NCBI GenBank assembly: GCA_002224055.1
Contig: AZLU01000110.1
Location: 80,687 to 133,117 of the forward strand
Length of the DNA: 52,431 bases
Reading direction: 5' to 3'
Source of the DNA: Pezizomycotina sp. ARF18
Taxonomy: Eukaryota > Ascomycota
Positions 1-12,148 of this stretch are shown piece after piece. The notes below the pieces were generated by a model. The model had not been told where the DNA came from. It saw nothing but the letters and a program-made list of their open reading frames with translations, and made no database searches. Made by a program: the position numbers and the translations under genes. Every line of letters starts with the position of its first letter. The stretch's first letter is position 1.

Positions 1-2429
1 GTATGATAATAGACCTGCTACCCCTCTATTTTGATCACCTCTCTACCCCTCCTTATAATTCAGGGATGAACTTCTATAGACGGGCTGATTGCTGTCGCTT
101 TCACTTCGATAGCTGCTGCTAGTGTTATCAAAAAAACTTTTGCGCGTCGTCGGCACTTTCGCATTTGCCTCCTATAGCGCCTCGAAATAATAATAATAAT
201 AATTGAGAAGGACTTTAGCTAGAGACCGGGTTGCCTCGTAGACTGGACCCTGACTCCACAGGCCAATACCCTTTATCAAATACTGCAAAGGCGATAGGAT
301 ATACTGGTGATCATCCGGGAAGCTCTGGTAAAGATGAATTGTAAATTGAAAAGAGAGAGGGGGGAAAAGATGAGGCGACGTGAAGGTCTGAAAACGTCCA
401 TCCACATGATATCACAAAATATAATTTTCTGAAGATCGACAAGAGTGTAAAAAGAATTAAAAAGGAGAGATATTCGTCAGACGAGATCAACGTCAGCTCT
501 GACCCAGCCGACCCAGCCCATTGGAAGCAACCGTACTACATGACTCGACGTCCGCCTTCTTTTTTCAGAATGTATATATAGAAAAGCTCTGAAGCAGCGA
601 TTAACATGAAGGATATAATTTCTGCTCTGCGGAAGAGATATTGGACAAATGTGTGTTATTTGAAGAAATTGAAGGGATCCCTGGCGCATCAATCAATACG
701 TCGTATAACTGGAAATTGAGGACGCACATTTCGGTATATGACTTGACGTGGCGATCGAGAATTAGCTGCTGTCTTGGTGTGATCGTAACGATATTGTCAT
801 CTTTTTGCAGTGGAAGTTGAAGAGTTGGTTCGATGGGTCCATTTTATTTTATTTTTTGGTTCAACACTCTAGTAATAGTGCCCGTTGAGAGGTATAATAG
901 TAATTATTTTAATTATTACTTGTTTTTTTTTTCTGGCAGTGGTTAGTGTTAAATTTTAGCACAAAAACTAATATTATTACCAACTTTTTCTGCAACAACA
1001 AAAACCTTGCTCCATGGCGCAAGTTCACGGACGAAACCCGAGAATCACCCAATTATCTCTACATCATCTCCACCTCTACTACTACGATTCCAATACAAAA
1101 CGCGCTAGTACCTTCCCCAAACTTAGCAATTGAGCAACCGGACTGTCATCGCTTTCGCAGGACGATCGAAATACGAATACCGGCATATACCACGATGCTG
1201 CGCTGCGTTGGCATCGAATCCAGATTGGAGATACTCCTTTCGGAGAGGGATGGAACAGAAGAGAAAAAAAAAAAAAAAAAAAAACAAGGAGGGGCGATGT
1301 TTCCTTGAAGATTCGGAAGTAAAATGGCTCAGTAATCGGACGAATTCTTCTTGACAGGATGTCAGCCTGTCTCTATTTCAATTACTTAAATTGTTGAGCT
1401 TGCTATTTTTATAAACGACGACGATATTCCCATGCAGCATGTAGAATGTATGTACGTGCTGGAATATTTGAGGTGCACAGACCACCCGCAGACCTCTCTT
1501 TTTCTTTGTCTCTTACTCTCTAAGCAATTGCAACGACTCCACTGTGCCCTGGGTCGTCGGCCGCCGAAAGAACTGTCAATTCCTCACCAAACTCCCCCTC
1601 AAGCTCAGACGAGAGAAGGGTCGGCCGTCTTTGGATCTGGGAAGGGAAAAAAAAGCGTTGTTGGTTATTCTAATCACGCTAATCTCTCTAGCTTTGAACG
1701 CCACCGCAAGGCAAGGAGAGGGGGGGGAAAAGACCAAGGAACCTATTCATCAATATTCCCAACACGCGGCTCTCTCCTATTTCTCCACCTTCGCGATTTA
1801 CTCGCCAACTTGGGTTCTAAAGATGAGGCGAGCGAGACCAAACTGACCCAACCATGCAAGTTTGAAAAAACAAGGCTGACACGCACAGAAACGTTTGATT
1901 TTTTTTTTTTTTTTGCTTTTCTTTTTCTTTCTTATTTTTGGGCTTTGCATTCTTGCATCCTGCTTTGCTTGGCACGTGCTTGGTCCGGGAATTTTTCTGG
2001 GAAAAAAAGCAACTGGGCTTTTTTTTTTTTTTTTTTTTTCAAACTGTTTGAAAAAAAAAAGTAAAGAAAGAATTTCTCGCTCGGATCTGCGTGGCCGGTG
2101 ATGGACTGTGGGGGAAAAACCTATATTACGAATTACGAGCGAAAAGCTAGCTATCATGTTATTTACATATTAGCTAAAAGTTGTTTCCATTGTTGGCTTT
2201 CGGCATCAGACCCGAAATCGGCGTATATATACGGACGCGCGCACGACGAAGAAAGAGAAAAAAAAAGGACTGCGACTATGGAGGAGACCATTCACAGCTC
2301 TCTTTTGATTCTTCCACAATACTCATCTGTCAGTGAGTGGAGTATTGAAGCGGAAAAAGACGAGCCTCTAGCGTGTTTTCAGCTCCTTAATGATAGCCAC
2401 GAAGCTGTAATACGTTCCATGAACACATC
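1..2429. other. Left flank without a supported gene
   Basis: No conserved coding segment is recognised here. Open frames are short or built on poly-A/T tracts, for example the A-run near 1265-1283 and the T-runs near 1900-1915 and 2020-2039. One minus-strand frame at 172-405 (readable piece FPDDHQYILSPLQYLIKG) has ordinary composition and could be an exon of a gene continuing off the left edge, but I recognise no family. The last few hundred bases are presumably the promoter and 5' UTR of the CorA-like gene starting at 2430. Confidence 0.5.
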
Positions 2430-5273
2430 ATGGACCCCTCTTTTTCAAAACCAAATATATTTCCTGACGAGTTCTCTGACGATGATCTATTTGACGTCGG
2501 TGCCGATGGCTTCCTGGAGTCTCGCCGCCCTAAACACGCGCTTCCAACAACCACGACTGGCGTTCCGGTGACCGCACGGCAAACGGACGAGAGTATCGAT
2601 GCCGCGGAGCCTACTGAAGACGGACAATTGAAAGCTGAAATAAGGTCTTTCAAGCAGTCTCTCGCAAAGAAAGGCTTGAAGGTTTACGTGTACCCAGTAG
2701 CGCTCAGAATGATATGAATGTTAGCGAGAGCGAGAACCGGCGAGGCCAAACAACCAAAACAAAACCTGCCGAAATCTTTACGCCTGCTACTACGATTGCA
2801 ACAGGGAAGGTTCCTCGTCCTCATTCGAGGTCCTAGATGATTGTCAAGCTCCAGTGGCTTCAGGCACGAAAGGAAGTGGGAGCGTTTCCTATGCCGAGGA
2901 CTCACACAGGATTCTTGATCGTGAAGGAGGCGCCGGCGAGGCGGACTCTGGTCGCGGTCGGCAGGAAGCCAGCTCCGGGCCAAAAAGCCCCTACCGCAGT
3001 CGAAGCCCCGTAAAATGGGAAACTGTCACTGCTCGCGCAACACGAGGCCCGAACGGCCACTACCATCTTTTTGCTCTGAGCTTTCTTATTTCAAGCATGC
3101 CTTGCACTGCGTCACAATCCCGGGCGCCGAGGGACAGAGACATGCCTTTAAGCACTGTCAAATACAAAGCCAACTGAGCTTCGACTTTGTCCACGATACG
3201 CCCGCTGTCAAAGACTACGGCTTGAAGTTATAGTGAGTTTCTCTTTAAAGAACCGGGATAACATATTTCATATTTATTTACTGACTGGCGATTTCGTAAA
3301 CCTATAGTGTAGCAAACTGGTTGGTAAACCTCGTGCTTCTTCTTGTATAGTTCTCCAAGGCGGGTGTATGCTAATACGAGAGCTATATTCCTGCCAGGTG
3401 CACTGAATGGATGCATGATTCCCTGGTGCGCGAGACGGGTATTCCAGAGTCGTTTTTTACAGGTTGGAGGCAGGAGATATTCCGGTCGAATATAGCGATG
3501 TCGCCACTTGATTCGAGAGGTAGGACGCCGCTCCCATTGCGCTTTTTTCCCCCTCAAAGGTTGGCTATCCAATCGTGATAGTTCTTAAACTGATTACCAT
3601 AATAGAAATCAGCATGTTCTTCGACTACCCGCACTTGCACGTTCAGAACCAGGCACATGACACGTTCCCGCGGCCGCCAAACGTTCTGCGCTATTCCCCG
3701 GGGGCGTAAATAACTTCGGCGTTGGCTCCATCACAGGCGAACCTGGCTTTGAGCGGTGGGGCATCCAGCGGCTTTGCGTGTGGCTCAAGGATGAATCGAA
3801 GCAAGGTGGCCCTCCTAAATACACCATGGTGGTCTTCCTGGACAAGCCTCCGCAGTGGTTCAACGTAAAGCAGCGGGAAGACGTGGTGGACTTGTACAGC
3901 CACTTGATAGACGTCGTGCAGAGGGAATCCTTACATGGCCGGGCAGTGAACGACGCATTCTGGCTGATATCTGAGCTCCTGCGTGCCAGTGTGGAATGGC
4001 CTGAATTTAACGATTGCGCAAGACGCTACTGGAACTGTCAAGTAAGTTATAAATACTCTTTATTCAATCATCTTCCAGAGATTCTCTAGTGTATTCTCTA
4101 AAGCACGAAACTAAAGTTAGATATTACTGTATATAGTTAAACAGGTCTCTTTCTGTACCTTACGAGAGGCTGTTCTCGATCTCCACAGGTTACAGGAAGA
4201 GTTTTCCGATTGTCTACACATTATCAACAGCCACATTGGCTTCGTTAAGGAGCTTAAGCTAGCGTCCACAGTCCAATGCGTAGCACCGTTGCATTCAAGC
4301 ATGAACCTTGGCCCAAGTGCGTCTATCAATTTTAGTTGTATACTTGACCAGTTGAACACCAGTCAAGATACAATCCAATCTCTAAGATACCAAATAGAGA
4401 ACCATATACAAATGGTAAGTCGCCGTGTAGCGACCGTGTCTGAGGAAGTACCATCTCCATATATTCTAACCCGATGGCTGTAGCTTCGAAATTCATTCAG
4501 CATAAGGAATGCTGCTCAATCATCGAATGTTAGGGCGATCGAACAGGGCCGAAAGTTAACAAGATAGAAGAGACGCCAGCGAAACACACCGACTGTAAAA
4601 GGTTAAAGAGGGATAACAAATGCCGGGTATGATCTCTTTGGTTTCGCATCTGGAAATATCCATGAAATAATATAATTGACTAACCGCAGCTTTTTTACAA
4701 TAGCGCAAGACAAGGCGCCGCGCAAAAATGGCCTTGATCACAGTAGGGGTCATGTTTTTCACTGTATGCCACATCATCATCTATTTATGGATTTCAGGAT
4801 GAAACTATCTTGCTAACATAGGAGAAGAATAACATAAACTTTGAGCTTTTGGGATATTATCAGTTCTTGCTAGTCTCGTTATATTCTCTCTTGCTGTTTT
4901 TCGGCCCGAAAGGCTGAAACGGTTCGCCGACTTCATCCTTGCGAAGGTCAACAAAGCGGTGGAAGGAAAAAGAGGACAGAGAGATTCAGATGATAGGACG
5001 AGGCAGGTCACGATGGTGTTGCTCAGGCGACAGCCAGTCCGTGAGGCCTCGCCGATACGGCGACCAGGGTCGGAGAAAGTTCCGCAGCAGCCCGTACCAC
5101 GGGAGGCGCAACCATTTGAAAATACGGACAAGCCCGAAGTCGTGTCGAAATCGGTAAGACGGCCTCCGGAAACATCGGATGCACCGTTGTGCAGGTCCAT
5201 TTCTCCGTTACCGCCGCCACCCCTCCTTCTCTCCATGCTCAAGCCTACTCGCTGGCGCGTTATTCAGCCCTAA
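2430..5273 (+). CDS. CorA-like membrane protein, frameshifted in this sequence
   Basis: Probable fungal protein with a C-terminal CorA-like (Mg2+ transporter-type) membrane region. The start ATG at 2430 opens an acidic N-terminus (MDPSFSKPNIFPDEFSDDDL). The most gene-like part begins near 3610 (YPHLHVQNQAHDTFPRPPN) and continues through ITGEPGFERWGIQRLCVWLK, LISELLRASVEWPEF and, after an intron at 4042-4144, EAVLDLHRLQEEFSDCL. A second intron at 4415-4483 leads to SIRNAAQSSNVRAIEQGRKL, the helix that precedes the membrane in this family. Hydrophobic segments follow near 4727-4795 (ALITVGVMFFTVCHIIIYLW) and 4870-4910 (ASLVIFSLAVF), then a basic, proline-rich tail. A base is missing in CCCCGGGGG near 3708, and 2717-3600 is hard to resolve. 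The tail may run on to about 5560 in another frame (PRWNPPRGDPGSFHSGW). The glycine-Met-Asn pore motif of true CorA was not seen, so transport activity is not shown. Confidence 0.6.
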
Positions 5274-5639
5274 CGAACCACCGCCACTGGTGAATGGCGG
5301 TTATTCCTTCTTCAACAAGAACGCAATTCACTCAGATGTGCCGCCTGGCTTCGCCACGATCATGTATATCGACCCCCCTCCGGTACGAGTAGGGTACTTT
5401 TGACAGACATTTGCGAAAGTATACTGCCGCTGCGACGGTACGTTGCGGCCGTTTTACGGCGATACCATCATGATGCGGGAACCGCGGTGGAATCCGCCTC
5501 GTGGGGACCCAGGAAGCTTTCACTCGGGGTGGAAGCGCAGCGAGGACCACGAATGATCGCAAACAAAGCTCTCGCCAATGTTGAAATCAACGACAGATTC
5601 AATTCTTACGTTCTAAAGGAACGGCATTCCTCCAGGATG

Positions 5640-6679
5640 TCTCAGCCCTATCCGCATTTGAGAGAAATGTCTAGTGTGGCATCGTGCAAGCAGGATATCG
5701 ATGTATCCAAATTCGAGTGTGATATTTTGAAGCATCCTCTTTTTCCTTTCTTTTTTTTTTCTTCGACTTTTTAGTTCTTGTTTCATTTACGTTTTAATCT
5801 TGGACATTTCATCTTCCAAAGGGATTCCTTTCCTTTTTTTTTTTTTTTTTTTTTCCCTCTTTTCCTTTTCCCTAAGAAATTTTCCCTTTTTCTATTCTTT
5901 CTCCCTCCATAGCCGGGTCGAATACACAAAAGTGATTTTTTTGTCGTTTTTAAAAAGCATCTTGAAAGTGCAACACACGTGAGCAAGTGATGTCCGCCAC
6001 AAAGTTTCTCGTTAGCTTAAACTACTAAGTAGCTGTATCGATAGTCCCCACGGCTGATCCGCGGAGCTCTCCAGGGAGAAGAAGCATAAGAGGACACTGG
6101 AGAACGGTTTGGACCTTGTTAATGCGTAGGGCTCATAAGCTCAGAACAGGAAGCTGCTGAGATACGGACCACGTCCGGATCGACAGCAGATCTATTCCAC
6201 GTGACCCGCAAAGAGCTCATTGCGGTATTAGGATATGTTCACGGTCCTTGAAAGCCAGCAAAAAGTTGAAAATGTTTTTCTGCTTAAGGGCAGTTGCTGA
6301 CCCTTTTTGCTTTTTTCTAAACGGCGGGACGCTAGCTTCGTTTAGTCTCGTTAAGCTCCGAGAAGTCTCCATATCACAATAGTAACTATTATTATTACTA
6401 GTATTCATATATTATTGATTGCCTTGGAGCTTTGCGTATATTCCTTTACAGATTACCGGTACAGGCACAACGAGACCGTTGCAACGACACCAACTTATAC
6501 TCCACGTGGAATCTAGGTGCCAGGCCCGTTTATTCGCGATAAGCTAGTTGACTAAAAATTCTCTCGTGCAAGTCCGTCTTCATACTAGTTTCAAACTGCC
6601 CCAACCGCCCCCGACATCGTTCTGACATCATTCTTTTCTTGGGTTCCCACATACAATTCACCACCACCAAGGAAAAAAG
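5640..6679. other. Intergenic, no gene seen
   Basis: The stretch contains T-rich tracts (5735-5770 and 5835-5855) and unremarkable mixed sequence. Open frames are low-complexity Lys/Phe products of those tracts. I find no conserved protein or RNA. Confidence 0.5.
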
Positions 6680-7031
6680 ATGCTTAAGACATCACCCCTC
6701 CTTGTCAATCATTTCCGTATCCCGCCTCTGCGGTATTCTCTAGGAGGACTCCCTTTCCGAACTTGCAGGGTGCGCGTCGGCAAGATTCTGCTGGAAAAAG
6801 GTGAGGAAAGAGAGCTGTTGGATAAACTGCGGCGGATCCGCTTCCTTGTACCGCAAATAGGGTATGCATCCCATGTGGGTTCCTCTGCCTTCGAAATCAA
6901 CTGAAGCCCGCTGAGCGACAAGGATGTACCGATGGAACTAACTCTCCGAAAAAGGGTACAAGTTTTGGGCAGGATACACGTTATAGCGATAGGAAACAGC
7001 TTCTCAGACATGGTATCCTCCTGTAAACTCA
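6680..7031 (+). pseudogene. Possible N-terminal gene fragment with a dinucleotide-fold-like start
   Basis: An ATG at 6680 opens 74 codons with a basic, mitochondrial-leader-like N-terminus (MLKTSPLLVNHFRIPPLRY), ending in TGA at 6902. The same frame then reads SPLSDKDVPMELTLRKRVQV and LGRIHVIAIGNSFSDMV up to about 7012. A beta strand followed by IHVIAIGN resembles the start of a Rossmann fold, as in fungal ketopantoate reductase-type proteins, but the glycine pattern is incomplete. Nothing downstream continues the fold before the poly-A tract near 7084, so this is either a truncated remnant or a chance resemblance. No function is assigned. Confidence 0.22.
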
Positions 7032-7559
7032 AGGTTTGTCCGCCATATTATTATTTTGAGCTATTAAAAACGGCCGAAAGATACAAAAAAAAAAAAAAAA
7101 AAGGTACAAAGCAAATATTTGCAGCGGTGAAGATACTTGCACCTCAACACTCTACTCTGGACATTGCACACATAGAGAAGCCACTATACAGATTTGCTTT
7201 TTCTTTCTTTTTCTTCTACCCCTCTCTAGTCAAAATAGATGTCTTTTCCGAGCTAGTGGGCAGAAGATCTCAGCAGGGTGCCCATTTTTTAGTCCTCACA
7301 ACAAGGTTGGCGAAGTACATCTTTGCCGGTCGCGGGACGATATTGGCTTACGACGAATTGATTCAGATACTTTACTTTTTTCCTTCTTTTTTTCTAAAAA
7401 AAAAAAAAAAAAAAGGGGGTCCTCGAGGATATATTTAAAGGCGACCCTCCCTTGATGTCGCCATTTTAGCTCACTATTGCAATGCAATATCCACCGACTT
7501 TACATAGCAAAGCACATTGATTTACGTTTCAACAAGGACAAGACTACAAAGTAGCAATC

Positions 7560-9590
7560 ATGGTTGTCCCGCAGTCAGACAAGCCCATTTTTGTGGCTAC
7601 ACACCCAAGATCGTAAGTCTTATTACGAATTAGCCCACTTCCATTCGCTCCTTTCTCTTGACTGCTCTCAATGAGATAGTAATGTTAACCGTTTTGCTCT
7701 ATATATAGGGTTTCAACAGCCTTTGAGCGAGTCTTCATGACCCGCAAAGATCTGAAATGCATCCACGAACCATTCGGAGATGCTTTCTACTACGGCCCCG
7801 AGAGGCTCTCTGTCCGCTACGACGGCGACGGAGAGAAAGAGGTCGGGGTCCGTGAGAGTAGTGGCTTTCATCAAGTGACCTACGCGGATGTTCTGAAGAG
7901 ATTTGAGGAGGAAGAAGAGGTGTGATTTCTTTTATGCGCTGCCCACAAGTCTTCTAATTGCTTTAATTCCCCCCCACACGTAGATACCCCTCGTTAGTTC
8001 GAGTGCGTTGGTGGCTAGAAGATGACAGCTTACCACGGCCGATAAGCTCTTCTAGAACCTTTTCCTTTCTTTTTCTTTCTTTTTTCTTCGTTGTTTTCTC
8101 AGGATTTATATTCGGTTGTTTGAACCGACCACATGGAAGGAATTCCGCGATCGCGCTGCACATATCATCTGTGCAACTTGACTTTTCATTGCTTGAGCCA
8201 ATGGTACCCCAGAAAGACGATGAAAGAAACATACGGTTTTTATATTCCTTCACGCTTTAGTTTCTATGCGCTTTCCGAGTCTACCTGTAACCCTGATTTT
8301 ACCTTATGTTCTTTTGAGCTTTTGTAAGCTCAGATGACAATCCTATATTACCTGACCATGTCTACGATCACTCTACGGGGCACCGATAACCTTTCTCGAA
8401 GACCGCGATGAATGAAGACATGCTCCCCCATACATATAGATCGCCAATAAAGGGATTCAGATTTAAAAGAGGCCCAGATAAAAAGCAAGATCACTCATCA
8501 GATAAAACAAAACATAATAGGGAAAACGCCTCTTCATCAAGGACATCATCCACTACCTCGTCCCTCCGACCACCCACCCGGACCTCAACAATGCCAAAAT
8601 CGCGCCTTCCGTCGCCTCCAGCGTGACGGACGCCGACAAGCAGACCAAGACGAAAAACCCGACTGTCCTCCCTGTTTCAGAGCTGTCGAGGTTTCACTTC
8701 ACTTTCCTCATCCGCCACCCGCGCCGGCTATTCCGTCTTACTACAGGTGCTGCATCCCGCCGCTCTCCGAGATGACGGGCTTCGACAGGTTCATGCCGTC
8801 GAGGCTGGATACCGCGAGCTCCGGGACGTCTTCGAGTTCCTCCTCGCCGAGGGCCTCATCTACGACCCGCGCGGCGTGGCCAAGCCGCACAGCACCGAGA
8901 ACACGGACGGCACCGTCAGGAACGGTGGTGGCACCAACAGCGGCGTCAAAGTCTGCGTCGTCGACGCGGACGACCTCCTCAACTACCCGCACGAGGTCGT
9001 GCGGCAGTACTGCGAATCGGTCGGTCTAGAGTTCCACGAGAGCATGCTGGAGTGGGCGCTAATAAAGGTTGCGAGTCCTTCGACAAGTGGAAAGGTTTCC
9101 ACGAGGACGCCATTGGTAGTTCGGGGTTGAAGCCGAGAGCTTCTGTGAGAAAACCTGACGCTCCTCCTGTGATTATAACCCCCGATAAGACCTTTTTTTT
9201 GGAGAAAGTTTTTGGAGAGTGTGGCAAGAGTTCTTGCCTTTTCGTGTTTTTTCTTTTCCGGGTGAAGAGTGGAAGAATGATTAATTATCAACGATTACCT
9301 TTTATTTACTCGACTCTCTCATTTCGTATTATTTTGCAGGAGCGGTTTTGACTGACGACTATAACTTTAATAAATTTTAGAAAAAGGTTAAGACTCGTGA
9401 GCAGGAGATCGTGGAGTGGACCGAAAAATACGGCGCCGAAGCTGCAAAGATCATCGACGAGACGGCCGAGGAGAATATCCAGCACTACGAGTTCCTAAAA
9501 CAGTTCAAGATGGAGGTCAATTGGCGAGCGGCAACTCGAATGGAGAGCTCAATTAGGATAAAAAAAAATAAGAGAATAAAATATTGTTAA
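7560..9590 (+). CDS. P-loop/sulfotransferase-fold family protein, frameshifted
   Basis: Fungal P-loop protein with a sulfotransferase-like fold. The ATG at 7560 opens MVVPQSDKPIFVATHPRS; an intron at 7613-7708 splits the THPRS-VST signature, which matches the 5'-phosphosulfate-binding loop of sulfotransferases. Exon 2 gives FMTRKDLKCIHEPFGDAFYY. After an apparent 601 bp intron (7920-8520) exon 3 reads KRLFIKDIIHYLVPP, NPTVLPVSELSRFHFTFLIR, YRELRDVFEFLLAEGLI, VCVVDADDLLNYPHEVVRQY and SFDKWKGFHEDAIGSSGLKP. A last intron (9145-9380) precedes EIVEWTEKYGAEAAKIIDET and a C-terminal helix, with TAA at 9588. The RHPRR segment resembles the family's 3'-phosphate-binding region. One base is missing at about 8727 (CGCCGG/CTATT), one at about 8800 and one near 9060. 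The substrate is unknown and sulfotransferase activity is inferred from fold motifs only. Confidence 0.75.
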
Positions 9591-10329
9591 ACTCTTAAAT
9601 CAAGCGGTTGCGAATAGGCGACATCTACAAATCAGAACATGACAATTCAACGCTCATTTTTCTCAAGTCTTTTGCCGATTGCAATTTTATCGTAACTTTG
9701 AGGCTTTTTTTCTGGTTCTCTTTGAAAAATTTTGTGAGTTTTTTACGCTGTTTAACTCGATCAGAACCGCGAACAATTCGCGAGGTGGTCCCGGGTCCAG
9801 TCAACGACGAGAGTAACGAGTTTATATCCTACATGCTATTTGCTATATTTTACTGTTATTTCCTCCTTCTCGCATAGTTCGAACACTTTTTCAACATTCA
9901 CTTACCTCCTCCATTCCGAAAGATTATATATATATATGGCAAAGCTCGTGGAGCTTGGATGAAAGCTCACAGTAAAATATATACCCTTGTCAAGGAATCG
10001 AGTTCCGCGGCAGCAACTAACAAATTAAAAAACGTTCACCTTCCAAGAATATCAGTTCCGAAGGTAGCGTTTGTGAGGTCCGGAAGGTTGAAGCAGGAGC
10101 CACTGATCAAAAACGGGAGATACGCGAACGAAACCTGCATTTAAAAGAGGAAATACACCTTGGTTTGGCGCTACTTTCGTTAAGAGCAACGAGAAACACG
10201 CTATGAGCTTGAGAATCCCCCTGCCCTGATAAATAAAACAAAGCTTGCATGACGACGAGTTTGAACGGCGCTTCTTTCAATCTATTATTTTCTTTTCCCA
10301 CGAGGAATCGCGGTCCGGAATAAGCCAGA

Positions 10330-10450
10330 AAGATTTTTTTTCTTTTCTATCCTAAGCTGGCTGCACCTAACCAGCATGCATTAATATGTCGGACAATTCT
10401 CTTCGTGAGAAAGAATGCCCAAGTAACAACGAGAAAGGATAGAAAGGAAG
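10330..10450 (+). repeat. Diverged dispersed repeat, partner of 16490-16610
   Basis: Blocks in the same order occur here and at 16490-16610: AAGCTGGCTGCAC versus AGGCTGGCTGCAC, CTCTTCGTGAGAAAGAATGC versus TTCTTCGCGAGCGAAACGC, and GCCCAAGT followed by purine-rich AAGGA runs. The spacing is similar and many differences are transitions. There is no coding content. Confidence 0.5.
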
Positions 10451-10645
10451 AAGCAACAGAGGCTTGGAGCTCCAAATAACAGCAAGCTCTCTTTCTTCAC
10501 CTTTGCATTCCAGGCGGCCTTTTTGCTGGCTCGTAAGAAGTTGTAGATTTCAACTCCTATTGAATGAACGTGTTCATATCCTATCCAACTACATTCCCAA
10601 CTGAATATGGAGCTTTGACAAAAGGTGTTAAATGTTCCAGCCCCC

Positions 10646-10649
<4 letters not shown>

Positions 10650-10678
<29 letters not shown>
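10650..10678. repeat. Poly-T run, 29 bases
   Basis: Uninterrupted T tract seen directly. Such tracts exclude nucleosomes and are frequent in this window. Its exact length is unreliable if the assembly has homopolymer errors. Confidence 0.85.
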
Positions 10679-11122
10679 CGAGAAACCCACAGCACTTTTA
10701 CCTCCTGCATACTTACCCAGTTTATCTTCTTCAGCTGAACCTTTTTGACTGCATGGACGTCGATTCCTTCTAAATATAAACTAGAACGTATTCGCGGCGC
10801 GAATGAGAGGTAGAAGTGTGATACTTACCCGAACCCGAATGAAAAAAAAAAAGAATATATAGGCCATTCGTGGGACTTGCGGCAACAAACTCGAGAGGTG
10901 ACACGGGACTTGTAGGAGAGAAATGCACACATTCACGCAGGAGATGAAAGTAACGGAACTAAAAACTTTTCCATCAGAAGGTGGAAGTACAAACGTGATT
11001 GTTAATGTATTGGGAGTAGTGGCCTCCGTTTATGCAACTGACCACTGGACAACGACCTTAAGTGTCCATCCACAAGTGAGGAGTTATTGAATAGTAATGT
11101 TGTTATTGCTATCATTTCCAAT

Positions 11123-11647
11123 TTACCCATGGGACGAGGTATTTGCTTGAGTGCGAAGTAAGGACATCAAAACTGAAATTTCCTTGAAAGCGTAACGAAA
11201 CTGTAGGAAGGACTGTAATACATGAAAAGGACAAAAAAAATTATATATATACATATATATATATTTGTACAAATAGTTATTTTTAAAAAAAGTCTGAAAT
11301 GCCGAAAAGAGAATGAGGATCGACAAGACAGGTTTAATTACACCGCGGTACTCCCATAACCCAGTCAACAACGTAATCATGACTAAAAGGACGATGTGTA
11401 GGAGCAGCAGCGCCATCGAGACCGCCGGGGGGCAAAAGCTGTGAAATGCTATGGCGAGGCAGGAGATGAAGTGCGTGGACACGGCGATGAGGGGAGGCCG
11501 GCATTTGGGAACGTTATGGGGGCCCAAAGGATCGCAGTGACTGCATGAATAGGGACAAAGAGGTTAGCTTCTTATAGATGCAGAGTATAGGAGGGCTTCT
11601 ATACCTGTGCGGTGTACATGGAGGACGATATCTCGAACTGTGGCCAT
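11123..11647 (-). CDS. Putative small multi-pass membrane protein
   Basis: On the minus strand an ATG at 11647 opens MATVRDIVLHVHRT, followed by a 64 bp intron (11541-11604) with GT-AG ends and a GCTAAC branch-like site. Exon 2 starts VTAILWAP and, after an apparent one-base shift, continues as PLIAVSTHFISCLAIAFHSF, PPAVSMALLLLHIVLLVMIT and GLWEYRGVIKPVLSILILFS. That gives about three hydrophobic helices in roughly 100 residues, followed by AT-rich sequence in which the true stop or a further intron is unclear; the frame stays open to 11123. I do not recognise the family. It could be a small organelle membrane protein. Support comes from the clean intron and the membrane pattern. Confidence 0.42.
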
Positions 11648-11837
11648 GATTATGGTTGCTGTACTCAAACGGTCGGATTTTAATGGTACTTGAGATAAGT
11701 ATATATAATATGTTATATATAGACAAGAAACTTACCGATAGAGGCGTTGTCTAGCGTCGCTTGGTAAAATGTAACGGAGCTTTGAGCTTCCAGAAACGGT
11801 TTAATTTATAGTTCCGCCTCCGAGTGGCACATATCAA

Positions 11838-11839
<2 letters not shown>

Positions 11840-11872
<33 letters not shown>
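11840..11872. repeat. Poly-T run, 33 bases
   Basis: Uninterrupted T tract seen directly, lying between the divergent 11.1 kb and 12.1 kb genes, where it may help to keep promoter DNA open. Confidence 0.85.
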
Positions 11873-12148
11873 CGGTGGGACTTACCCAGCACTGATAGGG
11901 CTAGCAGCAGTTATACGTATTATTTGAACAACCATGGTTGTAACTTGCAAGTGTCGTTGCTTATTTCGGTACGAGTAATTTTAAGCGACGCCAATAGTGA
12001 CGATGATATAACAAGGCAAGGTCTAGATTGCAATTTCTTTGCAAAAGAAGCGAAAACTTCTCCTATTACCCCCTGATCAGTGATGGGAATGCTTATCTGC
12101 ATTCTGCGGGACGGTGTCTGCGGTCATTATTACGTATAAGATACCAGT

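Larger units (their letters stand above)
9591..11122. other. Intergenic with poly-T runs and part of a dispersed repeat
   Basis: No coding segment is convincing. The stretch includes a 29-base T run at 10650-10678 and, near 10330-10450, sequence resembling 16490-16610 (see the repeat entries). Short open frames such as 9959-10144 have no family resemblance. Confidence 0.5.

Noticed and set aside
1432-2157. Open frames on both strands rich in Phe or Lys
   Set aside because: They run through poly-T/poly-A tracts, overlap each other on opposite strands and show no conserved motif.
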